NCBI RefSeq assembly: GCF_013426205.1
Contig: NC_089422.1
Span: 7,343,001 to 7,407,000, forward strand
Source: Metarhizium brunneum
Lineage: Eukaryota; Ascomycota; Sordariomycetes; Hypocreales; Clavicipitaceae
Direction: 5' to 3'
DNA: 64,000 nt
The notes under the pieces were generated by a model. The model saw only the letters and a program-made list of their open reading frames with translations, had not been told where the DNA came from and did not search any database. Each line of letters begins with the position of its first letter. The stretch's first letter is position 1. The translations under genes were made by a program, and so were the position numbers. Shown one piece after another: positions 22,087 to 33,637 of the stretch.

Positions 22087-25000
22087 ATGGCTTCCTACGC
22101 CCTAGCCACTTCCTACGCCGGGGAGTCTCTCCTCTCGGGATTCAACTGGTTCCACGGAGCCGATCCCACTCACGGATATGTTTCCTACCAGAGCCGTCAG
22201 AATGCCGAAGCTCTGGGTCTCTATTCTGTTGACGAAAAAACGGGAGTCGTGAGACTAGGCGTCGACAGCACGAATACGTACCCCCTGACCGCAGGACGGC
22301 CGAGTATCCGGCTCGAGAGCAAGGAGGCGTTTAGCCATGGCCTTTTTATTGCCGACTTTTTACACATGCCTCCCTCACAGTGCGGCGTCTGGCCAGCATG
22401 TAAGTCTAGATTCGTTACCCTCTGGACAGATGATCAATAACTAACTACGCAACAAATAAAGTCTGGTCGTACGGTCCCAACTGGCCTACAAGCGGTGAGG
22501 TTGACATAATCGAAGGTGCAAACGACCAGCACAACAACCTCATATCCGCTCACACAGGACCCGGCTGCACCATAAGCAAGAGCCTCGGGGGCAAATTCTC
22601 GGGCGCCCAGCGCGAAACTGACTGCAACGTTGGAAATAACAATGTCGGGTGTGGATATTCCTCACCGGCGGGCGACGCCTCTGCGTACGGGGACGGTTTC
22701 AACGCCGCCAACGGGGGTGTATACGCCATGGAGTGGGATAATGAGTTCATCAAGATCTGGCACTTTGCGAGAAGCGAGATCCCCAAGGATATCACAAACA
22801 AGACGCCTGATACGAAGGGCTGGGGGGTGCCGGATGCGGTTTTTGGTGGCGGCGACTGTAACGTCGACAACTTCTTCAAGGACATGAGTCTGGTGATAAA
22901 CATTGTGAGTTTGAAATTAATGCGCCGGGGGGAGGGGGCTTGAGTGGCTCAAATTACAGCTGGACTGACTTGGCTTCTTAGAACTTTTGCGGTGATTGGG
23001 GCAACGCGATTTGGGGGAAATCCGACGGCTGTGGCAAGTATGCGGCCACGTGCAACGAGTACGTTGCCAATAACCCGAAGGCTTTCGCGAACGCGTACTG
23101 GGATGTCAGGTATATTGAGGCCTACCAGAAGACCGATGTGCAGACTTCCTCGAGTTCTCCGAGCGCGTCTGCCACGGAGCCCCTGACCCGAGTGACAAGG
23201 ACGACGTCCATCACCACCACTATCACGATTAGACGCCCACATCGCAGCACACGCACTGTCGTAGAGGGCCGGAACACGACCTCTGCTTTGGGCGTGGATG
23301 CTGCTTCATCCTATCAATCTGTTCCCGGGGCGATTGCGGCAGACACAACTCCTGTTTACAGAGTAAATGCGACTTCATCGTATGAGTCTACCCCTGGGAA
23401 GGCTACTGCTGGTACAACGCTCATTTACAGAGCGAATACGACTTCATCACATGAGCCTACTCCTGAGGAGGCTACGGCCGGCACTACAGCACCGGTTTAC
23501 AGAGTGAATGCGACTTCATCCCACGTGTCTACTACTGAAGAGGCAGCCGCCAGCATAACACCAGTTTACAGACTTAATACAACGTCATCGTTGTGGTCGT
23601 CTCACAGCAGCCGTTCTGCGAATACAACTGACGCCTACCTGTACGCAACGTCCTCGTTGAGATCTACTCGACGTAGCATTCCTACGAACGGAACCGCTCT
23701 TCCCCGACACACAATCTCTTCACTCGTCTCTGTCCCCAGCGGCGCCATCACAAACACAAGCCAGGCCGCCAGGCCCCAGGCTGCGTCCTCGCCTGTCTCT
23801 ATACCCAGCGAGGTTCCAGCGCCCAAGAACCCCGTACAGCTGGGCGACTTTGCATATCTAGGCTGCTACGGCTCAAGCGACGACTTCAAAAGCTTCCGCA
23901 AAGTCAAGGATAGCAAAGACATGACCATCGATCTATGCATACAGCTCTGTCGCGATTCAATGTTCTCGGGTGTATACGACACACAATGCTTCTGCGCAGA
24001 TTCAATCGATGCCGATACGCGCGCGGCCAACACCAAGAACGGTGATGTCTGTGATCACCCTTGCCCGGGTAACGATGTCCAATACTGCGGTGGACTGGCA
24101 AAGAGCCCTGAAAAACTTGCCAATACCGCTTCCACCCCTGCAAACGACCGGTTCGAGAACATTGCTTCGTCAACTGGCGTCGCGGCGAGCAAGTCGACTG
24201 CTGCCGGTCAGCGATTCAGAAACTCGACGACTGGGGGGGCTGGGAAGAATTCCACCCTGGCGACGAGGTTCCATGTGCCCTCCAAGAGAAGCCCTCTTTC
24301 ACGCATGGAAAAGGCCATTCTTCTTACCGTCTATGGAGTCGTAAAGGACGAAACGCCGCCTCCGCCTCCACCATCCATGACCGGAAACAATATCACGCAT
24401 ACGTTTACTGCGTATTCTACAACAATGCGAGTCAAGACGATAACTGTTATTCCGGTACAGGCGACGGCTGGCGCGTCCAAGGCAGATGTGGTGGCGGACA
24501 AGAGCCCTAGCGGACCGCCCGTGGCTGATGAGACCGTTGTTTCTACACAGGGTACCTCTGTCCCATCAGAGAACAAGCCTGTTGGGCACAAGCCTGTTGG
24601 GGACAAGGATCGTGGAGAGACTCTTCCTACCGGGGAGAATTCTGACCCGGAGAAGGATGGGTTCGCCCCTGACAGACAACCCGGTAGTTCTTATGCGGGT
24701 GACAAGACTGTTGACCGTGTTCTCGAGACTGCTGCCCCTTCCCATGTCGAGTTTGTTACGGACAAGCGTCCTGATGGTTCTCCCGTCGGTGGCAAAACGG
24801 TTACGAAGACGGTTGACCAGATGGAGGTGGTGGTTGAAGACTGCGGGTGTACCGAAGGAGAGACTCGCCCGACTTGTACTCCTCACCCTTCTTCGCCGCC
24901 ATCTGCCGAGAAACCCAACCCTCCTCATGCTGTGCCATCAGACGTCGAGGTTCCTGTGCCTGCCGAGGGCTCCAAGCAAAGTCAACCCGCACCACCGGCC

Positions 25001-25588
25001 AAGGCTACCAACGCTCGCCAGCCAGTGCCGTCAGACATCGATGTTCCCGTACCCGTTGAGGGCTTGAAGCACAATCAACCTGCACCACCACCAGCCCAGG
25101 CTACCAACGCTCGCAAGCCAGTGCCGTCAGACATCGAGATTCCCGTACCCGTTGAGGGCCTGAAGCACAGTCAACCTGCACCACCACCAGCCCAAGCTAC
25201 CAACAACCCTCATCAGTCTGCGCCGTCAGAAATCGAGGTTCCCGTGCCTGCTCAGGACCCAAAGCATACTCAACCGGCACCTCCACCAGCCCAGAACACC
25301 AAGGCTGATGGCCCGGAGTCTTCAGGGAACGATTCGCCCGCACCGATTGGATCCCCGGGAGAGAGTCAGCATGCTCCCCCGTCACCTGCGACGCCGCCTC
25401 CAGCACAAATCACCTATCCTTACAGGGTGCGGCCTTCGGGATTCGAGACTCTTCCCCCGGCCGAGGCCTCGCATGGAGCCAAGACTCCCAAACCCGCAGT
25501 GGTCACTGCCGGCACTGGGAAGACATGGAGTGAGAAGCCGGGCGTTATGCTGGGATTGATGACATTGGTCGTGGCTATGCTGTTGTGA
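22087..25588 (+). CDS. GH16 beta-glucanase with WSC domain, repeats and hydrophobic tail
   Basis: Three exons, 22087..22399, 22462..22904 and 22982..25588 (introns 62 and 77 bp), 1120 residues. Residues 1 to about 290 are a GH16 endoglucanase domain; the first join rebuilds [21 protein letters not shown] with catalytic Glu117, Asp119 and Glu122. Imperfect 26-residue Thr/Ser repeats (VYRVNATSS type) follow, then a WSC carbohydrate-binding domain (about 539-625, LGCYGSS to YCGGLAKS) with its cysteines. After it come a Pro-rich stretch and four 31-33-residue repeats (PSDIEVPVP..QPAPPPAQATN). The last residues (VMLGLMTLVVAMLL) look like a GPI-attachment signal. Such enzymes act on cell-wall beta-1,3/1,4-glucan. 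Odd: the only ATG in frame begins at the mature domain, with no signal peptide, and a TGA sits at 22069-22071. Confidence 0.85.
24932..25310 (+). repeat. Coding minisatellite in the GH16-WSC gene
   Basis: Four tandem units begin at about 24932, 25025, 25121 and 25220, that is with spacings of 93, 96 and 99 bases. Each codes PSD(I/V)E(V/I)PVP, a short spacer, then QPAPPPAQ. The steady growth by one codon per unit comes from added Pro or Asn codons. Units 2 and 3 are nearly identical at the nucleotide level, which points to recent duplication. Confidence 0.85.
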
Positions 25589-26069
25589 TGTAAGCAAGTT
25601 TGAACAAAAAAAAAAGAAAAAAGAGTCAAGATCGAAGAGCAATGTTTAATGTTTTGATGTTTACATATGGGAGGTTTTGGCGCACTAGCCGCCTGCTTTG
25701 CTTTGCTTTGCATTTACTGACGACACCACGGAGATGCGAACTGCGACATTGTTTATTGGCTTGACAGCGATTAGTTGAGTTATTCATTTGCATTGATACG
25801 TAATGAGATACGAGGACAGCTGTACGTCATTTCTTCACAAGTCTATAGAGTATCAATATAAGGATTGAAGAAATTAAACCACGTATGAAATGGCAACTAG
25901 GCAACGGAGATTGTGTGCCACGCTCTGATTATTGATATTCCCGGACCTCGCTAATAATCTATGCAATTTACATGATATTCCTGCGTCCATTATTTAAACT
26001 TTTGTGCCCCCTCCGCCCTCGTGCAGGTTGGACGTGACGTGCGCTCCTCCCGAGCGGATGCGTCCCTGT
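25589..26069. other. Convergent intergenic region
   Basis: 480 bp between two converging 3' ends. An A-rich run follows the GH16 stop (25606-25624). The rest is AT-rich with TATTGATATT-like words near 25930. No gene is seen. Confidence 0.5.
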
Positions 26070-27202
26070 CTAGATATCTACAACAACGGCTCGGCTCACA
26101 GCCTTGCCGGAATTTTTGTACATTTGAGCGGCGTTGACCATCAGACTGCCTTGGTTGCTTCCGGGGCCGCTCATGAGCCATTTCCACAGGACGCTGTGAA
26201 TGCCGTGATATACAATTTCAAACATGTCGACCCACGATTGATTGGGAATGAAATCCCAGAAGAAGCCGCGTCTCGGCCGTGAGAGGAGGCGCTCATAAGC
26301 AAATTGCACATCGTCAAAGTAGACAGACTCTTTGCCGTAGGCGCAGTGGCAATGTCCAAAGACGTGTAGTCTAGGCTTCACACGCCATACTTCTCTTAAT
26401 AGGTGGGGACAGCCAAGATCTAGATCTAGATGGTGTTTCTTCGAGCCTTGATGTCAGCATGCTTCGTCTTGCGCATTGATGAGCTCCTGCGAGCTTACCG
26501 GTGGGCTGTGGGTGACTAAAATGTCTGTCTGGGGAGGTACTTTGCTTAGCCAAGGAGGCCGTGTGGGTGAATACTGAAACCTAATCATCGCGGTTAGTTC
26601 GGCGGGGGGATTTACGACTTGACCAACAGGGGATACCGTTGTTGGGCTCCCCGTCTCACATGTCATAGATGGACGACTTACGCAAAGCTCTTGGGGCCGC
26701 ACTCGGGAATGTCTGGGGCGCCAAATATAGAAATCTCCCTGCCTCTGATTTTATGAGCAGAAATCTCTCCTTGAAGGTAGATGAGGCCGTCGAGATTTAA
26801 CCTAGCACCTCGCCTCCGGTCATCATCACACCGGCTCCTGATGTCGAAATAGCTGTCGTGATTACCGGCGATGACAATTTTGACTGGATGGGGGAGGGTC
26901 TTCAGCCAGTCCAGCTGTTTCTGTATATCGGCGGCGGTGCCCGCATTGGTGAGATCGCCAGCATGGACGAGGATATCACCGGGTGGCACGTCCACTATTT
27001 GGTCGTGCGTGTCCGAGATGCACACCACGCGTATTGATGGCTGGTGCCGCGGTGGGCGAAAAGGCGTGCCTCTCAGAAACAGCACAAGATGATAGAAGTT
27101 GACGGTGAAGAAGGTAAGAGGCGAGTCGATGAGGTGGTCCATGACTGTCAAGCTCTCCCACTGGTTGCTGCGACGAAGGCCGAGCCAGACCAAGAGGCCC
27201 AT
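26070..27202 (-). CDS. Calcineurin-like metallophosphoesterase (MPPED/UPF0046 type)
   Basis: Three exons, complement(26070..26438, 26499..26580, 26682..27202), introns 60 and 101 bp; 323 residues. All metal-ligand motifs of the family are readable once spliced: D64-T-H66 (ISDTHD), GD at 82-83 (VHAGDLTNAG), GNHD at 113-116, THSPP next to the second join, and GHCH in exon 3. A hydrophobic N-terminal stretch (FFTVNFYHLVLFL, about 31-43) may anchor it to a membrane. It should hydrolyse a phosphomonoester or phosphodiester with two metal ions; the substrate is unknown. The start is fixed by an in-frame upstream stop with no other ATG between. It is divergent from the TMEM16 gene. Confidence 0.9.
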
Positions 27203-28142
27203 GATGAAGACGGCAATGGATGGCGACGGCAGGAGGCGCAGCTTTGGCGAGCGGCCACCATCTAGGCGTCTGGATGGCCAATTCGGTCGTCACGATGAAA
27301 TGAGGAACTAAACGTCGAGTGCCAACGGGCCTGAACGGCGCGCGAAGACTTTGAGTCTGAAGTAACTTAAAGCTGGAGCTTGACTGGATGTTGGAGGAGA
27401 GGGAGCCACATGCAATTGACTGGCCGGAATGTGCACCTGTGGCTTGACGCCTTTTCAGACCTTTGTGCAGTACGGAGTAACTTGTGCAGCAATTATGCCA
27501 GGCCCGATCAATGATCAACGTGCCCGCCAGCCGCCAAAAGACGACGTCACTGCCTCTGTACGTACTCCGGTCAGCGGAGGGACTACTACCTCTAGGTACC
27601 TTGGTACGTACGACGAGAACCTCGCCCATGCTGCGCAACCCATCTGGAATATTGAAACACTATTCACCTTCATCTCGAATTAATTTAATTTATGCCCCTG
27701 CTTCCGGAGGGCAAGCCCCGAGCCTGAGTTCCAACTGCAAATGTCAGTCTTGGAATATTTGCAGGGAGAACAGTGACAAGTCCCTGCTCAGCTGAAGAGT
27801 ACCGTTGACGCAGCGAGGTGGGTCGGCAATCCGGAAAGCACGGGCCACCTTGGAGCTTCATTACTTTCCCTGATCCAATCTTGGAGCTTCCCGCGGCTGG
27901 ACGAGTTTAACCTCTCTGCGCTCCTGACGTCGCGCGCATTTTCTAACTTGTAAAACCTCGTCTCCTTCGTCGCCCAGGCATATATCCCGTCGAAATCTCG
28001 CGGCTGCCTAATCGCTAGCCAGATTGAGCTTCATACTTTCCGCCAAATCGATGTCCTTGGCTACCTAAGACACATCCCTGTTCCACAACCCGAGAGCTTG
28101 GCTCTCAGAGTCACCAACCATCCTCTACTCTTACCTCATACC
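27203..28142. promoter_or_regulatory. Divergent region, metallophosphoesterase / TMEM16
   Basis: About 940 bp carrying both promoters. It has TACGGAGTA at 27471-27479, a related TACTCCGG at 27563, and a GGTACCTTGGTACGTACG stretch at 27595-27612. No ORF of note. Confidence 0.5.
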
Positions 28143-30796
28143 ATGGCGAGTTTAAGAGATTTGTACGGGAAACAGGGGAACGGGAAGGATTCACATAATT
28201 TCGGGTCCGTCCAAGAGCCGTAAATTGACACCACGCCCTGCAGCTAACCTTTCTTCAAGGGTGGACTATGTACTTCATTACAAGATTCCGCCTGAAGGTA
28301 GGCCCAATTGAACCTCCTCATCATGGTGATATTCTCTCCGCCTATATACTCACATACATCAAGAGCGCGACGAAGCAGAGGCAGGATTTGTGCAGCTCAT
28401 CAAATCTCTGACCAAGGTAGGTCTGGCTGCTGAAGTACGTAATGGGGATCCTGGCTCGTTGCTTGTATTCGTCAAAATGGCCTCCACAGAGCTTTTAGGA
28501 CAACAAGTTTACCGTGGTCGATTGCACGACTGGCTTCAAGGGGTGCGCACATCGGGCCCCAACTCGGATATTACCAAGGCCTTGGAGGATGAGCCAGTAA
28601 TGGAAGCCGAGCGGCTACGATTGGTCTACCAGCTCATTGCAAGACCTGAAAATGAAGGTGGTACCGGAATCAGTCAGGCAAGCTCCAAATGGAAATATGT
28701 AGTCGACGTTTTCCCTATTCATGACCAGCCCTTCAATAAGGCATGGATTCAGAAATGGAGCAAGAAGTACTTGTTGGATGACAGCGATCTCGAAGATATT
28801 CGCAGCAAGTTTGGAGAGAGCGTCGCGTTTTACTTTGCGTTTTTAGGATGTTACTTTAGATTCTTGGCTTTTCCCGCCGCTTTGGGCCTGGGGGCCTGGG
28901 TGCTGCTAGGTCAATTTTCTTTCGTCTACGGGCTTGGCTGTGGTCTTTGGACGGTTGTCTTCCTGGAGTACTGGAAAAAGAAGGAAGTTGACCTGGCAGT
29001 ACGCTGGGGCGTGCGAGGCGTATCTGCACTCCAACTACCTCGCACACAATTCGAATGGGAGTATGAGGCCGAGGATGCCGTAACCGGCGAGCCTGTCAAA
29101 GTCTATCCGTATATGAAACGGCTCAAGACGCAGCTGCTCCAAATTCCTTTCGCCATTGCCTGCGTCCTGGTTCTCGGTAGCCTTGTTGTCATTGCGAACT
29201 CACTAGAGATCTTTATCAACCAGGTCTATGACGGCCCAGGCAAGCAGTATTTGGTGAGTACAGGGGATCCCCTATTCCTTTCACAAAACTAAAAATGTTT
29301 CTTCATTCAGGGATTCTTGCCCACTATGATATTGGTCATATTCACACCTACCTTCTCGGCTGTTCTCATGAGCGCCGCCAATGCGTTGACAGACAAGGAA
29401 AACTATGATACCGTTGATGGTACGGCCTCAAATAGTATGACCTTTGCTTTGTGGACTGATGGCTAACAGTAATTGCAGCCCACAAAGCTGCTCTCATCCA
29501 AAAGCAGTTTGTACTCAATTTCATGACCTCATACATGGCCCTTATCTTTACTGGCTTTGTTTATATCCCTTTTGGCAACATCTTGCTACCATTCCTGGAC
29601 TTTTGGCGACGCACCGCTCAAACGCTTACCTTTAGCGACAAGCCTCTTCCTACACAACTGTTTCGCATTGACCCTGGGCGTATCAGTAGCCAGATGTTCT
29701 ACTGCACTGTTACAGCTCAGGTCGTCAATTTCGCAACCGAGGTCATTGTTCCGTATGTAAAACATAAAGCGTTTGCAAAGGCCAAGGAATTCAAATCAAA
29801 TGGACTATTGCAAGCACAAGATCACCCCGAAGAGGCTGAATTCTTGAGGAGGATCCGCGACGAATGTGAACTTGAGGTATACGATGTTACAGACGACTAC
29901 CGGGAGATGGTTATGCAATTTGGTAAGTGTCATGCACCGGCCAAATAGCGACACGAATAAGCCCTCTTACTTTTCACCAGGTTATTTGTCGCTTTTCTCT
30001 GTTGCTTGGCCATTAGCAGCCTGTTGCTTCCTGGTGAACAATTGGGTCGAGCTCCGTTCCGATGGAGTGAAGATTGCGATTAGCTGCAAGCGGCCAATTC
30101 CTTGGAGATCCGACTCCATTGGTCCTTGGCTCAATGCCATTGGGTTCCTGGCTTGGCTAGGAAGCATAACCAGCGCCGCCATCGTGTTTCTTTGCAGTGG
30201 CTCGCAGGACCAAAAGCGAGGAGCCGCGTCTCAGATCACTGCGTGGGGAGGGTTGCTCAGCATCCTTTTGGCGGAGCACTTTTACCTTCTGACTCAGCTG
30301 GCGGTTCGCTTTGTCATGAACAAGGTTGAAAGCCCCGGCATCCAACAAGTACGAAAGGAGCGATACTTGATGAAGAAGAAACTGCTGGCGGAGAATCTTG
30401 GTCAACCTGCCGCTGAGAAGGCATCCATACCAGGTGTTGAGGGCGGAGAGAAAATTACGAGACAGGCCCTAGAGGAAGAGGCTCGTCAGGCTTCAATCCG
30501 AGGACATGGGAGTCCTGAAGAAATGTGAGTTGTACGATGACTGACGTGTATGGTGCATCCCTCACACACCTGCTCACCTGTTACACAGCTTTTGGCAGCG
30601 TCAGCGAAGCATGGAGGAGACAATTCTAATTGGTCGAAAGATGATCGAGCAACAGGTGAGCCATGCTGGAATTTTATTTATGGTTGCAGTTGCTATATTG
30701 AGACGAACTAACTGTGGCAACACCTATTGACGAAAATAGATGGCAGCAGAAAATAAGAAGCAGCAACCTACACCGGGTCCCAGTCCTCGGGCATAA
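28143..30796 (+). CDS. TMEM16/anoctamin-family lipid scramblase homologue
   Basis: Eight exons: 28143..28204, 28260..28297, 28364..29253, 29311..29419, 29479..29922, 29981..30524, 30589..30655, 30740..30796; 736 residues, almost exactly the length of the well-studied fungal TMEM16 scramblases. All introns are 55-84 bp, GT..AG. A ferredoxin-like cytosolic N-domain (about 1-190) precedes some nine to ten hydrophobic helices, beginning FYFAFLGCYFRFLAFPAAL and including FTPTFSAVLMSAANAL and WPLAACCFLVNNWVEL. Acidic residues inside predicted helices (TEVIVP, ELRSD, LLAEHF) sit in the part of the protein where the family keeps its Ca2+ ligands; I could not align them. Family members scramble phospholipids or link ER and plasma membrane. 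The tail is charged and helical. Confidence 0.92.
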
Positions 30797-33637
30797 ACAT
30801 GCACCCCTGAGGCGTTATTGAGTGAATTGTTATCTTGTTTGAATGCGATGCAATTGTCTGGTCCGCGGCTCGCATGGTAACATCGAGTGAGGCGAGCGAT
30901 GAACCGGCGAAGTGGCGTGGCTGTTTTGTGGCATCTCAAATTGTAGAAGCTAGCAGCAAGTGGGTGTCAGATGAAAAGACGGGTGAAATCATAGCCGAGG
31001 CTGGTCGCTCGTCCTGGAACGTACATAGTATATTGGCTGAAGTGTAGGGAGTGGCGAGCGTGCTGACAGTGAAGCATGTCAGCCGCCAATCGGCGACTCT
31101 TTGCAATACTTGGAATAACAATGACCCCATTTCCAGTTTACGTGAAAAATAAAGAAGTGACGAAAAGGGGTGCTACGAGAAAAGGACTATTGGGTGGTCA
31201 TGACAGGCACTGGCAGGGGGACAAGCTGGCCTCATTGTTCACCATCGAAGGTGCTCGAATACAATCCCTCGTCACGCCGGGAATCACGGGCACGACGACA
31301 TGCAGAAATGAGGTATTGTGGTTCGCGATGATAGTCAAGCGGCGTGGGGCAGCCAAGTGGGCAATTCGAGGAAACGCTTGGGCATCTGGGGGTGCGAGCT
31401 CGGTCTTACAAATAGCACTGGCTTGAGGTACGAATAGCAAACTGGAATAAGCGGACTGGACGTGAACATTTAAGAGATGGCTCCGTACACACAACACCGC
31501 ACAGCCGCCCCACCACCAAGCCAACTTCGCTTGATCCCATTCAAATGTTAAAACACTTGACCAGAGGGTCTGCACATGTGCCCATATTTCAATGGTTGCC
31601 GACCACTTTGGGAAAGGCCACACAGCCGTCCACATGGCCACTTGCCATTGCATCCAGGTCCGAGGGGGATGTCTTGTGTTGCGTTTTTGTGCCGTCCCGG
31701 AAAGGACTTCCGGGTTGTAAGGAAAGACTTGCATATTGAGACACGGCGAAGTGGTCTGCCGGGTCAGGTGCTAGTAGACAGCTGAAGGAGCTAGCGTCAA
31801 TGGGCGCAACCTGTACCAATATTTGAAGCCTGGTGCTTGCCTTTAATGTTGTACTAGGACGGAGGAAAGACATATGCAGATAGAATGGCCGCGCATCCAG
31901 GCATTTGTGTACTCGGGCTCTAGGTCTCGGGACTCTGGAGTACAAGGCGGCTTGTCAGGCTGACTCCAATGTTATCTCGAAGGCTCCCCGACATCGAGGG
32001 GGCTACGTCATGGACGTACATACCTTCGTCAGACTGGCCCAGAGGGAGAAGTTTGGGAACATGTCTTCCACATTATGTGCTCCCAGCCACTATGTGAAAT
32101 TCGGCATCAATGATCCAAGGACGCAGCATTGTTGAGGCCCGCCCTCAACGCTAACGGTTGAATGGAAAACTGTCACATGCTGCTTTAGTATCAAGTTTGT
32201 CCTCAAGTTGGCAAGAACGACCGACAGAGCACCAGGCTTGCCTCCCCCGCACGCACATATTGTACATATGTTGTACAGACCAATGCACAGACGCTTTTGT
32301 CTGTTCTACCAGACCAGGCATCTTCCGCCTCCCTATTCACCACCTGTCAACCAGCGCATCCTTCTTCAGTGCCAGCAGGATTCATGGCCCTAAAACTTCA
32401 ACCTTCTTAGGACCGCTGATCCGGCAACAGGATGCCTAGCTAATCGAGCTAAAATGGGTACTAGTATCTACTATTTTTTTTATTTTTTTTATTTTTCTTT
32501 TTTTTTTTTGAAAAAAACCCTCACCGGAGTCGAGTCAAGCAGGGATGCCGCGCATATCCTCCACGGCTGGAAACCTCCAATCCCACATGTATTGACCGAC
32601 CTGGAACAATGCCCCGCAACCTTCGGTCATCAAAATTGATGCGATAAGAGAGTTGGTGAGCCACCAGATGGGAGCATAAGAGCTGTGGGTCAGAACCGTT
32701 CAGGGGGCCACAACGCTATTTCTTCTCGATACGACTAGATACCACACTAATATCTTCTAGAGGACATTCTCCGTGATGTTCAAGGTTCAACACCGCCAAT
32801 AGAGCCCCCAGGTTAGATGAACGTGGGCGACCGGGGGAATCAAATATGGGCTTCTCCCGGGCACCAGGCCCGTCATGGCTCTGTCCAATTGACGACGATG
32901 CCGTCCGTCTTCGCCCCATCGAGCCCTGTACATGTTCTCCCGAGGCCCATGTTCAGGATGCCTAGAGGAGGCAACCTGTCCACACCCCAACGAATTGACG
33001 ACACGACTACACCTCGCGTGTCATACAATGGAAGCCCAGCTGGCAGTGTGGCAGCCTCATTCTTTGTCACCTATCTGCACCCTTCTCCCGCAGCCTACCA
33101 ACGCGCAAGGCGGCCCGGCAGCCCTGCAATGTCATGGAACCCCGAGTGCTGATGGCGCCAGGGGTGCGTGTGTGTGTGGTTGTGCTGTTTGTGTGTTTGT
33201 GTTGGTTGCGTAGGGGCAGAAGCCATGTTTTCTACCGGCTGTATGTTGCCGTATGTCTCTCTTTTCTATTGTCAAACCCCAGATAATCCTCCCGCTTATT
33301 CATTTGTCTCCCCATTGTCTTTCTCTATTCTTTATCCTCACTTCCTATCTGCAATATAGCTGGTGCTGTCGTGCTTCCAAATACCCAGCGCACTCTATCG
33401 AATCCCGCTCTAGGGTTATATACTATATGTTACTCCGTGCACCATTACGGATCCTGAGAGCTCTCAACAATCCCACCTGTGCCCGACAATATCCCGCGAG
33501 AACAACAGTACGTGGTTGCAACAGCAGGTGCTAATACACTGTCAGCTACCTCTTGAAACCATTTTTCAGTTCCTGAAAAAGGAGTCAAGTTACGATTCAT
33601 TCAGTTGTAGCGGCCTTTTCTATTTGCGCACCAAAAA
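30797..33637. other. Gene-poor stretch, 2.8 kb
   Basis: No credible gene is seen on either strand; all frames are short and without codon bias. It contains a T-rich tract at 32474-32509 directly followed by an A run, and GT-rich low complexity at about 33162-33210. A TACTCCGTG near-match of the recurrent word lies at 33431. The last few hundred bases should be the promoter of the next gene. A non-coding transcript cannot be excluded. Confidence 0.45.

Noticed and set aside
23270..23620. Possible CRISPR-like array because of regular repeats
   Set aside because: The repeats are coding, imperfect and inside a eukaryotic wall-protein gene.
33162..33210. GT-rich tract
   Set aside because: Simple low complexity without regular unit; no feature assigned.
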